Assembly: GCF_000801315.1 (NCBI RefSeq)
Contig: NZ_CP010054.1
Coordinates: 2,108,001-2,172,000, forward strand
Source: Hymenobacter sp. DG25B
GTDB lineage: Bacteria; Bacteroidota; Bacteroidia; Cytophagales; Hymenobacteraceae
Direction of reading: 5' to 3'
Length of the DNA: 64,000 bases
How positions within the stretch are numbered: position 1 is the stretch's first letter; every line of letters begins with the position of its first letter. Positions 50,631 through 59,384 of this stretch are shown piece by piece. The notes under the pieces were generated by a model. It saw only the letters and a list, made by a program, of their open reading frames with translations, was not told the origin of the DNA and ran no database searches. Both the position numbers and the translations under genes were made by a program.

Positions 50631-53261
50631 ATGTCAATCGCCAAGACCTACACCCCCGCCGACGTTGAAGCCAAATGGTACCAGCGCTGGCAGGAGCAGG
50701 GCTTCTTCAAAGCCAAGCCCAACCCGCGCAAGCCTGCTTACTCAGTAGTGATTCCGCCGCCTAACGTAACGGGCGTGCTGCACATGGGGCACATGCTGAA
50801 CAATACCATTCAGGATGTGCTGGTGCGCCGGGCGCGCATGCAGGGCAAGGAAGCGTGCTGGGTGCCCGGCACCGACCACGCCTCCATTGCTACCGAGGCC
50901 AAGGTTGTGGCCCTGCTGAAGGAGAAAGGTATTGATAAGAAAGACCTCACCCGCGAGCAGTTCCTGACCCACGCCTGGGACTGGAAAGAAAAGTACGGCG
51001 GCATTATTCTGGAACAGCTGAAAAAGCTGGGCGCCAGCTGCGACTGGGACCGGACGCGCTTCACCATGGAGCCCGAGCTGACTGAGGCCGTACTGCGCGT
51101 ATTCGTGGATTTGTACCGCAAGGGCCAGATTTACCGCGGCATCCGCATGGTGAACTGGGACCCCATGGGCGGCACCGCTTTGAGCGACGAGGAAGTAATT
51201 CCAAAGGACACCATGGCCAAGATGTACCACCTCAAATATGAGGTAGTAGGTCAGCCGGGCCAGTTCCTGACGGTAGCTACCTCGCGCCCGGAAACCATTA
51301 TGGCCGACGTGGCCGTGGCCGTAAACCCCCACGACCCGCGCTACACCCACCTGCACGGCGCCAAAGTGCGCATTCCGCTGCTGCGCCGCGAAATTCCGGT
51401 GATTCTGGACGAGTACGTAACTATTGACTTCGGTACCGGCGCGCTAAAAGTGACGCCCGCGCACGATTTGAACGACTACGAGCTGGGCCTCAAGCACAAC
51501 CTGCCCGTTATCGATATCCTGAACAACGATGGCTCGCTGAACGAAAAAGCGCAGCTGTACGTGGGTCAGGACCGTTTTGCGGCCCGCCGCAACATCGTAA
51601 AAGACCTGGAAGATGCCGGCCAGCTGGACAAGGTAGAGGAATATGCCAGCGTACTGCAAACCTCGGAGCGCACCGGGGCGGTAATTGAGCCGCGCCTGAG
51701 CCTGCAGTGGTTCTGTAAGATGGACCAGATGGCCAAAAAGGCCCTGGAGGTAGTAGAAAACGACGAAATCAAGCTGCACCCGCCCAAGTTTAAGAACATG
51801 TACCGGGTGTGGATGGAGAACGTGCGCGACTGGTGCATTTCCCGCCAGTTGTGGTGGGGCCAGCGCATTCCGGCCTACTACCTGCCCGATGGCACCTTCG
51901 TAGTGGCTCTGAATGAAGAGGAAGCCGTGCAGCTGGCCCGCGTGCAAAGCGGCAACCAGGACCTCACGGCCGCCGACCTGCGCCAAGACGAAGATGTGCT
52001 GGATACGTGGTTCTCCTCCTGGCTCTGGCCCATTTCGGTGTTCGATGGCTTCAAGGACCCCGACAACGCCGATATCAACTATTTCTACCCCACCGATGAC
52101 CTGGTAACTGCCCCCGAAATCCTGTTTTTCTGGGTGGCGCGCATGATCATGGCCGGGCTGGAATACCGCAAGGAAGTACCGTTCCGCAACGTGTACCTCA
52201 CCGGCATTGTGCGCGACGACCAGGGCCGCAAAATGAGCAAGCAGCTCGGCAACTCACCCGATCCGCTGGACCTTATTGCCCAGTACGGCGCCGATGGCGT
52301 GCGCACCGGCATGTTGTTCTCCTCGCCGGCCGGCAACGATTTGCTGTTCGATATTAAGCTGGTAGAGCAGGGTCGCAACTTCAGCAACAAGCTCTGGAAT
52401 GCCTTCCGCCTCACCAAGGGCTGGGAAGTAGATGCCGCGCTGCCCTTCCCCAATGCCAAAGCCGTGGAGTGGTTCTCGGCCAAGCTGCAGGCCTCCCTGG
52501 CCGAGATGGACGAGCACTTCGAGAAGTTCCGCATGAGCGACGCGCTGATGACGGTGTACAAGCTGGTGTGGGACGACTTCTGCTCCGTGTACCTGGAGAT
52601 GATCAAGCCCGCATACCAGGCGCCCATTGATGCTGAGACGCTGCGCCATACCAACAGCTTCCTGGAAACCCTGCTGAAGCTGCTGCACCCCTTCATGCCC
52701 TTCATCACGGAGGAAATCTGGCACGAGCTGGCCGAGCGCGGCCCCAAGGACTACCTCTGTGTAGCGCCCTGGCCCAAGCAGCAGCCCGTGGCCGGCAGCC
52801 CGGAGGTAATTGCCCGCATGGAAAAGGCCCTGGACATCGTGGCCGGTATCCGCAACATCCGGAACCAGAAAGGCCTCGGCCCCAACAAGCCACTCATCCT
52901 GGCGGCCAAAACCGACGACGTAGCGCTTCTGCAGAGCTACGACGCCATCATCCGGAAGCTGGGTGCCCTGAGTGATATCAGCTTCGTAGAGGCTGCTCCG
53001 GCTGCCGCTGTAGGCTTTGTATCCGGTGGGGCGGAGTTCTTCGTGCCGATGGAAGGTCAGATTGACCTGGGGGCGGAAAAGGAGCGTTTGGCCAAAGAGC
53101 TGGAGTACGCCCAGGGCTTCCGGGACTCCGTGCTGAAGAAGCTCGGCAACGATAAGTTTGTGCAGAACGCCAAGGCCGACCTGGTGGAGCGGGAGCGGCA
53201 GAAGCTGGCCGATGCCGAAGCCAAGATTACGGCCCTGGAGCAAAGCATGGCTGCTTTGTAA
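50631..53261 (+). CDS. valS: valine--tRNA ligase
   Basis: The 876-residue class I synthetase has the HIGH-type motif PPNVTGVLHMGHMLN (near residue 45), the CP1 editing domain (about 190-340, with GTDHASIATEAKV just before), the KMSKQ loop (about 534-538), the anticodon-binding domain and a C-terminal coiled-coil arm (about 815-876, EKERLAKELEYAQGFRDSVL). The ATG at 50631 was chosen over an upstream in-frame TTG that lies within the promoter box. A terminator follows at 53286. Confidence 0.97.
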   Translation: MSIAKTYTPADVEAKWYQRWQEQGFFKAKPNPRKPAYSVVIPPPNVTGVLHMGHMLNNTIQDVLVRRARMQGKEACWVPGTDHASIATEAKVVALLKEKGIDKKDLTREQFLTHAWDWKEKYGGIILEQLKKLGASCDWDRTRFTMEPELTEAVLRVFVDLYRKGQIYRGIRMVNWDPMGGTALSDEEVIPKDTMAKMYHLKYEVVGQPGQFLTVATSRPETIMADVAVAVNPHDPRYTHLHGAKVRIPLLRREIPVILDEYVTIDFGTGALKVTPAHDLNDYELGLKHNLPVIDILNNDGSLNEKAQLYVGQDRFAARRNIVKDLEDAGQLDKVEEYASVLQTSERTGAVIEPRLSLQWFCKMDQMAKKALEVVENDEIKLHPPKFKNMYRVWMENVRDWCISRQLWWGQRIPAYYLPDGTFVVALNEEEAVQLARVQSGNQDLTAADLRQDEDVLDTWFSSWLWPISVFDGFKDPDNADINYFYPTDDLVTAPEILFFWVARMIMAGLEYRKEVPFRNVYLTGIVRDDQGRKMSKQLGNSPDPLDLIAQYGADGVRTGMLFSSPAGNDLLFDIKLVEQGRNFSNKLWNAFRLTKGWEVDAALPFPNAKAVEWFSAKLQASLAEMDEHFEKFRMSDALMTVYKLVWDDFCSVYLEMIKPAYQAPIDAETLRHTNSFLETLLKLLHPFMPFITEEIWHELAERGPKDYLCVAPWPKQQPVAGSPEVIARMEKALDIVAGIRNIRNQKGLGPNKPLILAAKTDDVALLQSYDAIIRKLGALSDISFVEAAPAAAVGFVSGGAEFFVPMEGQIDLGAEKERLAKELEYAQGFRDSVLKKLGNDKFVQNAKADLVERERQKLADAEAKITALEQSMAAL

Positions 53262-53285
53262 AGCGGTTAGATTTCTGGAATGACT

Positions 53286-53319
53286 CAAAAAGAGCTGCGC
53301 CACGGTGCAGCTCTTTTTG
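53286..53319 (+). terminator. hairpin terminator after valS
   Basis: AAAAAGAGCTGC/GCAGCTCTTTTT stem, short loop, T-run, 25 bp after the stop. Confidence 0.88.
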
Positions 53320-53360
53320 TTTGTGCGCTACTGCCTTTTCCAATTAGGAAGTCGAAAGAA

Positions 53361-53454
53361 CGTCATGTCGAGCGCAGTCGAGACATCTCGCGTGCTGATG
53401 TTGCCATAGTAATTACCACACTAGCGAGATGTCTCGACTTCGCTCGACATGACG
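53361..53454. repeat. REP-like palindromic element, copy 2
   Basis: Inverted repeat with arms about 53361-53394 and 53419-53454, starting CGTCATG and ending CATGACG. The inner CATCTCGCGTGCTGA and CACTAGCGAGATG blocks and the loop length match the copy at 9879-9965; the outer arms differ (TCGAGCGCAGTCGAGA against CAGAGCACAGCGAAGC) but by matched changes that keep pairing. Confidence 0.85.
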
Positions 53455-53488
53455 GGCTTTTTCCTTTTCTTTTCCAAAAAACGACCCC

Positions 53489-53520
53489 ACGCGAGATGCT
53501 TCGCTACGCTCTGCAGGACC
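53489..53520. repeat. partial REP-like element
   Basis: CACGCGAGATGCTTCGCT followed by CGCTCTGCAGGAC repeats one arm of the 9879-9965 element type. The other arm is not visible nearby, so it is a half copy. Confidence 0.6.
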
Positions 53521-53667
53521 AGTAAGCTTATTACCGCTGCCTGAATTTCTTAATCCTCGAACAGGATAGTATAAGCAGTAGCTGGTTGTCTAACGGAAAG
53601 TTGTGGGCTGACAGGCAGTAACGTACCTTTCCTTCGTCACTTTTATACCCATTAGCTTTAACTCCTG
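53520..53667 (+). other. gene-free stretch upstream of the protease gene
   Basis: Together with the repeats above, 53262-53667 is free of genes. TACCTTTC at about 53625 differs from the -7 consensus by one base and is the best promoter candidate for the protease gene at 53668. Nothing else is visible. Confidence 0.35.
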
Positions 53668-55779
53668 ATGAAGAAATCAACCCCCTTATTGGTAGGTGCT
53701 TATGCCATGGCGTTGGGCGCTGCCCAGGCGCAAACTGCGGTGCCGCCCGTAGCTGCCATCAAGCCCAAGCAGCTCACCATGCTGGGCAACACGCGCACCG
53801 ATAATTACTACTGGCTGAATGAGCGCAGCAACCCGGAAGTCATCAGCTACCTGGAGGCTGAAAATGCCTACTTCGACCAGGTGATGGCGCCGGTAAAAGG
53901 GCTGGAGGAAAAACTGTACGCCGAAATCAAGGGCCGCATTCAGGAAAAGGATGAGTCGGTGCCGTACCGCGACAATGGCTATTACTATTACACCCGCTTT
54001 GAGGAAGGGGCCGAATATCCCATTTACTGCCGCAAGAAAGGCTCGGTAAAAGCCCCGGAGGAGGTGTTGCTGAACGCCAACCTTCTGGGCAAGGGCAAGC
54101 CATATTATCAGATTGGCGGCTGGGAGGTGAGCGACAATAACCAGCTGCTGGCTTTCAGCGAAGACACCGTAAGCCGGCGCTTGTACACGCTGCGGTTTAA
54201 AGATCTAAAAACAGGCAAGCTCTATCCGGAAGCCATTCCGAATACGGGCGGTGAGGCCGTGTGGGCCGCCGACAACAAAACCGTGTTCTACACCCGCAAG
54301 GATGTCACCACGCTGCTGCCCTACCAGGTGTACCGGCACACGCTGGGCTCCGACCCCAAGCAGGACGCGCTGGTGTACGAGGAGAAAGACAACACCTATT
54401 CCATGGGCCTGGGCCGCTCCAAGTCCCGGAAATATATTGGCGTGCAGCTGCACAGCACGCTTTCCTCGGAGTTCCGCTACCTAGAAGCCGCCAACCCCAC
54501 CGGGGAGCTGAAAGTATTCTGGCCCCGCGAGAAAGACCATTTGTACGAGGTGGAGCACATGGGCGACAAGTTCTACGTGCGCACCAACTGGCAGTCGCCT
54601 AACTACCGGTTGGTGGAAACGCCCATTACCAACACGGCCAAATCGGCGTGGAAAGAGCTGGTGCCGCACCGCAAAGACGTGTTCCTGGAAAACATGGAAC
54701 TGTTCCGCAACTACCTGGTGCTGGGCGAGCGGAAGGAAGGGCTGCTGCAGCTAAGCGTGCGCGACTGGAAAAGCGGCAAACAGCACTACCTCAACTTTGG
54801 CGAACCGGCCTACACGGCAGCCATCAGCGTGAACCGGGAGTTTGATACGCCCGTGCTGCGCTACACCTACACCTCACTCACCACGCCTTCTTCCACCTAC
54901 GATTACGACATGAATACCCACCGGAAAACCCTGCTGAAAGAGCAGAAGGTGCTGGGCGGGTTCAAAAAGGAAGATTACGTAACGGAGCGCCTCTACGCCA
55001 CCGCGGCCGATGGCACCCGCATTCCGATATCCGTGGTGTATAAGAAAGGCTTTAAGAAGGATGGGAAAGCGCCTATGCTGCAATATGCGTACGGCTCCTA
55101 CGGTATTTCCACCAACGCAACTTTTAGTCCTGCGCGGCTGAGTTTGCTGAATCGGGGCTTTGCTTTTGCCATTTGCCATATCCGGGGCGGGCAGGAAATG
55201 GGCCGGGATTGGTACGAGGCGGGCAAGTTGCTCAGGAAGAAGAACACCTTCACCGACTTTACCGACTGCTCCCAGTATCTCATTCAGCAGAAGTATACCT
55301 CACCGGCCACGCTGTTTGCCCAGGGCGGCAGTGCCGGTGGCCTGCTGATGGGCGCTGTAGTGAACCTGCACCCGGAGCTGTACAAAGGCGTACTGGCCGG
55401 GGTGCCGTTCGTGGATGTGGTGACCACCATGCTGGACGCCAGCCTGCCCCTGACCACCAGCGAATACGACGAGTGGGGCAACCCCAACCAGAAGGAGTAC
55501 TACGACTACATGCTGTCCTACTCGCCTTATGATAACGTGAAAGCGCAGGCCTACCCCAACATGCTGGTCACCACCGGCCTCCACGACTCGCAGGTGCAGT
55601 ACTTTGAACCGGCCAAGTGGGTAGCCAAGCTGCGCGCCATGAAAACCGATAAGAACCTGCTGCTCCTGCACACCGATATGGCCGCGGGCCACGGCGGAGC
55701 TTCCGGCCGGTTTAAGTCTATCCATGACGTAGCCCGGCAGTACGCCTTCATGTTCCTGCTGCTCGGTATTAAAGCGTAA
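53668..55779 (+). CDS. exported prolyl oligopeptidase family protease (oligopeptidase B-like)
   Basis: The 703-residue S9 peptidase has a signal peptide (1-22, MALGAAQAQ), an N-terminal beta-propeller (about 80-420) and a C-terminal alpha/beta hydrolase domain with the triad Ser555 (GGSAGG), Asp640 (TGLHDSQV) and His675 (AAGHGGASGRF). The order DNYYWLNER... and GHGGASGR fits oligopeptidase B, which cleaves after basic residues in peptides. The signal peptide suggests periplasmic or surface peptide degradation. It is flanked by its own terminator. Confidence 0.93.
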   Translation: MKKSTPLLVGAYAMALGAAQAQTAVPPVAAIKPKQLTMLGNTRTDNYYWLNERSNPEVISYLEAENAYFDQVMAPVKGLEEKLYAEIKGRIQEKDESVPYRDNGYYYYTRFEEGAEYPIYCRKKGSVKAPEEVLLNANLLGKGKPYYQIGGWEVSDNNQLLAFSEDTVSRRLYTLRFKDLKTGKLYPEAIPNTGGEAVWAADNKTVFYTRKDVTTLLPYQVYRHTLGSDPKQDALVYEEKDNTYSMGLGRSKSRKYIGVQLHSTLSSEFRYLEAANPTGELKVFWPREKDHLYEVEHMGDKFYVRTNWQSPNYRLVETPITNTAKSAWKELVPHRKDVFLENMELFRNYLVLGERKEGLLQLSVRDWKSGKQHYLNFGEPAYTAAISVNREFDTPVLRYTYTSLTTPSSTYDYDMNTHRKTLLKEQKVLGGFKKEDYVTERLYATAADGTRIPISVVYKKGFKKDGKAPMLQYAYGSYGISTNATFSPARLSLLNRGFAFAICHIRGGQEMGRDWYEAGKLLRKKNTFTDFTDCSQYLIQQKYTSPATLFAQGGSAGGLLMGAVVNLHPELYKGVLAGVPFVDVVTTMLDASLPLTTSEYDEWGNPNQKEYYDYMLSYSPYDNVKAQAYPNMLVTTGLHDSQVQYFEPAKWVAKLRAMKTDKNLLLLHTDMAAGHGGASGRFKSIHDVARQYAFMFLLLGIKA

Positions 55780-55794
55780 TTCAACCAGCTACTT

Positions 55795-55839
55795 AAAACA
55801 GAACGGCCCCGCTGCTTAGCAGCGGGGCCGTTCTGTTTT
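55795..55839. terminator. bidirectional hairpin terminator
   Basis: A perfect stem of 16 or more bp around CTTAGC-type loop with A and T runs, between convergent genes. The core GGCCCCGCTGCTTAGCA is shared with the terminator at 29311-29353. Confidence 0.92.
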
Positions 55840-55856
55840 GGGCTGAATAGGCCGGT

Positions 55857-56363
55857 TTACTCCAGTACGAAATCTACCCGCTGCCAGGAAATCTGCTGGG
55901 GGCCTTTGGCCTCGTAGCGTAACAGCATCTGGCCGGCGCTGTGACCATCATCGAAAGTAGCCAGGGCATAATGGTCGCTCAGCACGCTCACTTCCCGGAT
56001 CTTCATGGTGCCACCCACCTTGCCTTCGGCGGGCAGCAGGCGCTGCTGCTGGCGCTCCAGGCTGGTGCGCAGCATGGTGGCCGGGTTGCCCAGGCCGCGG
56101 CGCACCAGGCGGCTTAGCTGGGCCGTGGTGAGCAGGTCGCGGGGTTCGGCACTGGTTAGTTCAGCAGGTGCCTCCGCGGGCGTTGCCGCGGGTTTGGATT
56201 CGCCGTTGGCTTTCATCTGCAGCTGAAAATTAACCTGCTGGCAATCGGCAAAGCGTTTGTCGGAAAGCTGCAGGGCCTGCTCCAGTCGGGTGGTTTGGTA
56301 ATACAAAAACACGATAAGCCCCAGGGAAATAACCAGGGCAAAAACCGTTAATAATCTTTTCAT
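55857..56363 (-). CDS. membrane-anchored protein of unknown function
   Basis: The 168-residue protein has one N-terminal transmembrane segment (about 4-22) followed by a short coiled stretch (TTRLEQALQLSDKRFADCQQV), a Pro/Ala-rich linker (about 55-75) and a soluble domain with LLTTAQLSRLVRRGLGNP and a beta-rich C-terminus (REVSVLSDHYALATFDDG, GQMLLRYEA). The N-terminus out-of-the-cytoplasm topology is likely. I do not recognise the family. It follows the E2 gene's terminator on the same strand but is transcribed away from the protease gene. Confidence 0.7.
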   Translation of the reverse strand: MKRLLTVFALVISLGLIVFLYYQTTRLEQALQLSDKRFADCQQVNFQLQMKANGESKPAATPAEAPAELTSAEPRDLLTTAQLSRLVRRGLGNPATMLRTSLERQQQRLLPAEGKVGGTMKIREVSVLSDHYALATFDDGHSAGQMLLRYEAKGPQQISWQRVDFVLE

Positions 56364-56383
56364 AAGTTGCTGAAATTTAAAAA

Positions 56384-56412
56384 GAAAAGCCCGTCAGTAT
56401 GACGGGCTTCTT
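56384..56412 (-). terminator. hairpin terminator of the E2 gene
   Basis: GAAAAGCCCGTCAgtaTGACGGGCTTCTT gives a 9-bp stem with A/T runs, 30 bp after the E2 stop. Confidence 0.75.
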
Positions 56413-56444
56413 GAGGAGCAACGCGCCATAAAACGCGGGTTGTT

Positions 56445-57818
56445 TTAAATAGAGGTGTTAGGATCAAACTGCTCTAGGTAATCAGCCACGCGGCGCACAA
56501 ACATGCCCCCCAGCGAGCCATCTACCACGCGGTGATCGTAGCTATGCGAGAGGAACATAAAGTGGCGCACGCCAATTAGGTCGCCCTGGGGCGTTTCGAT
56601 AACCGCTGGCTTCTTCTTGATGGCACCTACGGCCATGATAGCCACTTGTGGCTGCATGATAATAGGCGTGCCCATTACATTACCGAAGGAGCCTACGTTG
56701 CTGAGCGTGTAGGTACCGCCATCCAGGTCTTCGGGCTTCAGCTTGTTGGCCCGGGCCCGGGTGGCCAGGTCGTTCACCTTTTTGCTCAGGCCGTTCAGGT
56801 TCAGCTGGTCGGCGTTATGGATAACCGGTACAATGAGGTTGCCGGAGGGCAGGGCCACCGCTACGCCAATGTTGATGTCGCGCTTCTTGATGATGTAGTC
56901 CCCGTCAATGGAAACATTAATCAGCGGGAAGTCCTGAATGGCGCGGGCCACGGCCTGAATGAAGATAGGCGTGAAGGTAAGGTTCTCGCCCTCGCGCTTC
57001 TTATAGGAGTCCTTATGCTTATTGCGCCAGTTCACGAGCTCCGTCACGTCGGCCTCCACAAAAGAGGTAACGTGGGGCGAAATACGCTTGGAGTCCACCA
57101 TGCGCTGGGCAATCATCTTGCGCATGCGGTCCATTTCAATCAGCTCCTGGCCACCGCTTACGGAAGGGGCGGGCTTGGACGCAGCCACGGCGGGAGCAGC
57201 CGCTTTAGGTGCTGCTGCGGCGGTCTGAGGTGCTGCCTGAGGCTGAGCGGCCGGCTGTGGCGCTTGGGCAGGAGCAGCAGCTGGCGCGGCTGGCTTCTGG
57301 CCCGAAGCCACGTAATCCAGAATATCTTTTTTGGTTACCCGGTTTTCCTTGCCGGTGCCGGGAATGTACTCCAGGTCGGCCATGGAAATACCTTCCTCGC
57401 GGGCAATGCTGAGCACCAGCGGCGAGTAGAAGCGGCCGGACTGGGCCACGCTCAGGCGCTGATCTGCCTGCGGGTCAGTGGGCTCCGGGAGGTAAGGAAC
57501 TTCAGCGGATGCAACCGAGGCGCCGTTGATAGCGGGAGCAGCAACGGCTGCCGGAGCCGAAGCGCCGGCGCTGGCGGCATCCGTTTCCAGAATGGCAATG
57601 GGGGCGCCTACGGCTACCACCTGGCCTTCCTGCACCAGAATTTCCTGCAAAACACCGGCATAAATGGCGGGTACTTCGGTATCTACTTTGTCCGTAGCTA
57701 CTTCCAGCACCGATTCGTCCTGCTCAATGGTGTCGCCTACCTGTTTGAGCCATTTCAGGACGGTGCCTTCCATAATGCTTTCGCCCATCTTGGGCATCAC
57801 CATTTCCACTCGTGCCAT
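56445..57818 (-). CDS. 2-oxo acid dehydrogenase dihydrolipoamide acyltransferase (E2)
   Basis: The 457-residue E2 has an N-terminal lipoyl domain with the lipoylated Lys in VATDKVDTE (near residue 43), an Ala/Pro linker, an E3-binding domain (about 128-165, YSPLVLSIAREEGISMADL), a second Ala/Pro linker and a catalytic domain (about 225-457) with SHSYDHRVVDGSLGG near the end. It could belong to the pyruvate, branched-chain or oxoglutarate complex; no E1 or E3 gene is adjacent. A single lipoyl domain and the GYNP-less core leave the choice open, with branched-chain type quite plausible. Confidence 0.92.
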   Translation of the reverse strand: MARVEMVMPKMGESIMEGTVLKWLKQVGDTIEQDESVLEVATDKVDTEVPAIYAGVLQEILVQEGQVVAVGAPIAILETDAASAGASAPAAVAAPAINGASVASAEVPYLPEPTDPQADQRLSVAQSGRFYSPLVLSIAREEGISMADLEYIPGTGKENRVTKKDILDYVASGQKPAAPAAAPAQAPQPAAQPQAAPQTAAAAPKAAAPAVAASKPAPSVSGGQELIEMDRMRKMIAQRMVDSKRISPHVTSFVEADVTELVNWRNKHKDSYKKREGENLTFTPIFIQAVARAIQDFPLINVSIDGDYIIKKRDINIGVAVALPSGNLIVPVIHNADQLNLNGLSKKVNDLATRARANKLKPEDLDGGTYTLSNVGSFGNVMGTPIIMQPQVAIMAVGAIKKKPAVIETPQGDLIGVRHFMFLSHSYDHRVVDGSLGGMFVRRVADYLEQFDPNTSI

Positions 57819-57912
57819 GCGTATTTTGGGAATTTGGGTTGTTGGGTGTTGAGGGTCGGGAAACTAGTTGATTGCTTGAGCAGGTATGAGGGTGGGTGCC
57901 CAAAAATCGTGG

Positions 57913-57920
57913 CAAAGGTA
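57913..57920 (-). promoter_or_regulatory. probable promoter -7 box of the E2 gene
   Basis: Minus-strand TACCTTTG, 94 bp before the ATG at 57818. Confidence 0.4.
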
Positions 57921-58005
57921 GGCTTTTTGCCGGCTCAGGAAGAAGGACCGGATGCGAAGATTCGCCCACGGCCTAAAACCTGTTTAGAAAAGCCGGCGCC
58001 TGGCC

Positions 58006-59286
58006 TCACTGCGCTGCAGTTGCCTCCGGCGCTACTGCCGGCAGATTCATGCGGAGCATATCCAGCACAACCGTGGTAGTGTATTCAATATTCAGCTGGC
58101 GGCCGCGGTTAAAGCTCAGCAGCCGGCTCACGGTGTGGTGGGCATCGGCATAGGCAATCCAGATGGTGCCCACCGGTTTTTCGGGAGTGCCACCATCGGG
58201 CCCGGCAATGCCGCTGGTGGCCAGGGCTACATCTACCTGCAGGTGCTGGCGCAGGCCTTCCGCCATCTGGCGCACTACGGCTTCGCTGACGGCGCCATGT
58301 GTAGCTAAGCTTTCAGGAGTGACATTCAAATCATTGATTTTAATGGTATTATCATACGCAACAATGCTTCCTTTAAAATAAGCGGAGCAGCCCGGTACGC
58401 TGGTAAGCCTATGCGCTACGTAGCCGCCGGTGCAGCTTTCGGCGGTGCCAACGGTCAGGTTTCTCTCGCGCAATAGTTCGCCCACGGCGGCTTCCAGACT
58501 TACTTCGCCTTCGGCAAAAATGTGCTGGCCCAGCTTCTCGCGCAGGGCAGGCAGGAGGGCGCGCATCCGCTCCCGCAGGTGGGGCTGGCCGTCGTCGGTG
58601 CCGGTAAGGCGCAGGCGTACGCCACCCATATAAGGCAGGTAAGCCAGCCGGATATTGGCCGGCAGAGCGTCTTCCCAATCGGCAATCCGCTCAGCCAGGA
58701 ACGACTCACCCAGGCCCACCGTCTGAATAACCACGTGCTCGATAGCGGGGGTGTGGAAGTGTTCTTTGAGTTTGGGCAGCACAATGTCTGTCATCATGCG
58801 CTTCATCTCAAAGGGCACGCCGGGCATGGAAACGAACACCACGCCGCGGTCCTCAAACCACATACCCGGCGCTGTGCCCATCACATTCCGAATGGGCGTG
58901 CAGCTGGCGGGGAGAAAGGCCTGCTGGAGGTTTACTTCCAGCATGGAGCGGTTATAGCGCGCAAAAATAGCTTCCACATCTTGCAGGGAAGGCTCGTGCA
59001 GCACCAACTCGGTGCCGAAGTACTCCGTCAGAATATTCTTGGTGAGGTCGTCTTTGGTGGGCCCCAGGCCGCCGGTGATGAGAACCAACGTTGCGCGCTG
59101 CCGGGCGGCATCCAAGGCCTGCACAATCTCCTCGGCGCGGTCTGAAACGCTGGAAATCTGCCGCACCCGTATTCCCAGCTTCCCTAATTCCTGCCCCAGA
59201 AAAGCCGAGTTGGTATCGATAACCTGACCATATAGCAGTTCGTCGCCAATCGTAATGATTTCGGCATTAGGTACTTGGTGCGTCAT
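58006..59286 (-). CDS. cinA: CinA family protein (nicotinamide-nucleotide amidase)
   Basis: The 426-residue protein has an N-terminal MoaB/MogA-like COG1058 domain (about 8-175; IITIGDELLYGQVIDTNSAFLGQEL, TGGLGPTKDD) and a C-terminal CinA amidase domain (about 265-415; LTVGTAESCTGGYVAHRLTSVPGCSAYFKGSIVAY, SGIAGPDGGTPEKPVGTIWIAY). It deamidates NMN in pyridine nucleotide recycling, and may hydrolyse ADP-ribose. The ATG at 59286 is the family start; the longer extension crosses the divergent intergenic region. Confidence 0.95.
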   Translation of the reverse strand: MTHQVPNAEIITIGDELLYGQVIDTNSAFLGQELGKLGIRVRQISSVSDRAEEIVQALDAARQRATLVLITGGLGPTKDDLTKNILTEYFGTELVLHEPSLQDVEAIFARYNRSMLEVNLQQAFLPASCTPIRNVMGTAPGMWFEDRGVVFVSMPGVPFEMKRMMTDIVLPKLKEHFHTPAIEHVVIQTVGLGESFLAERIADWEDALPANIRLAYLPYMGGVRLRLTGTDDGQPHLRERMRALLPALREKLGQHIFAEGEVSLEAAVGELLRERNLTVGTAESCTGGYVAHRLTSVPGCSAYFKGSIVAYDNTIKINDLNVTPESLATHGAVSEAVVRQMAEGLRQHLQVDVALATSGIAGPDGGTPEKPVGTIWIAYADAHHTVSRLLSFNRGRQLNIEYTTTVVLDMLRMNLPAVAPEATAAQ

Positions 59287-59384
59287 AGGGAAGAGGGAGG
59301 GTTTTTTCTGAAATTTGGTCCGGTTTGTGCCAAAAGGCCTTTTAGTGCTTCCGGGCACCTAACCATTCTTTGCCGGTTCGAGTT

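Noticed and set aside
56646..58079. A 477-codon open frame antisense to the E2 gene
   Set aside because: It mirrors the GC-rich codons of E2, its product is Gly/His/Val-rich without recognisable domains, and E2 itself is complete with all motifs.
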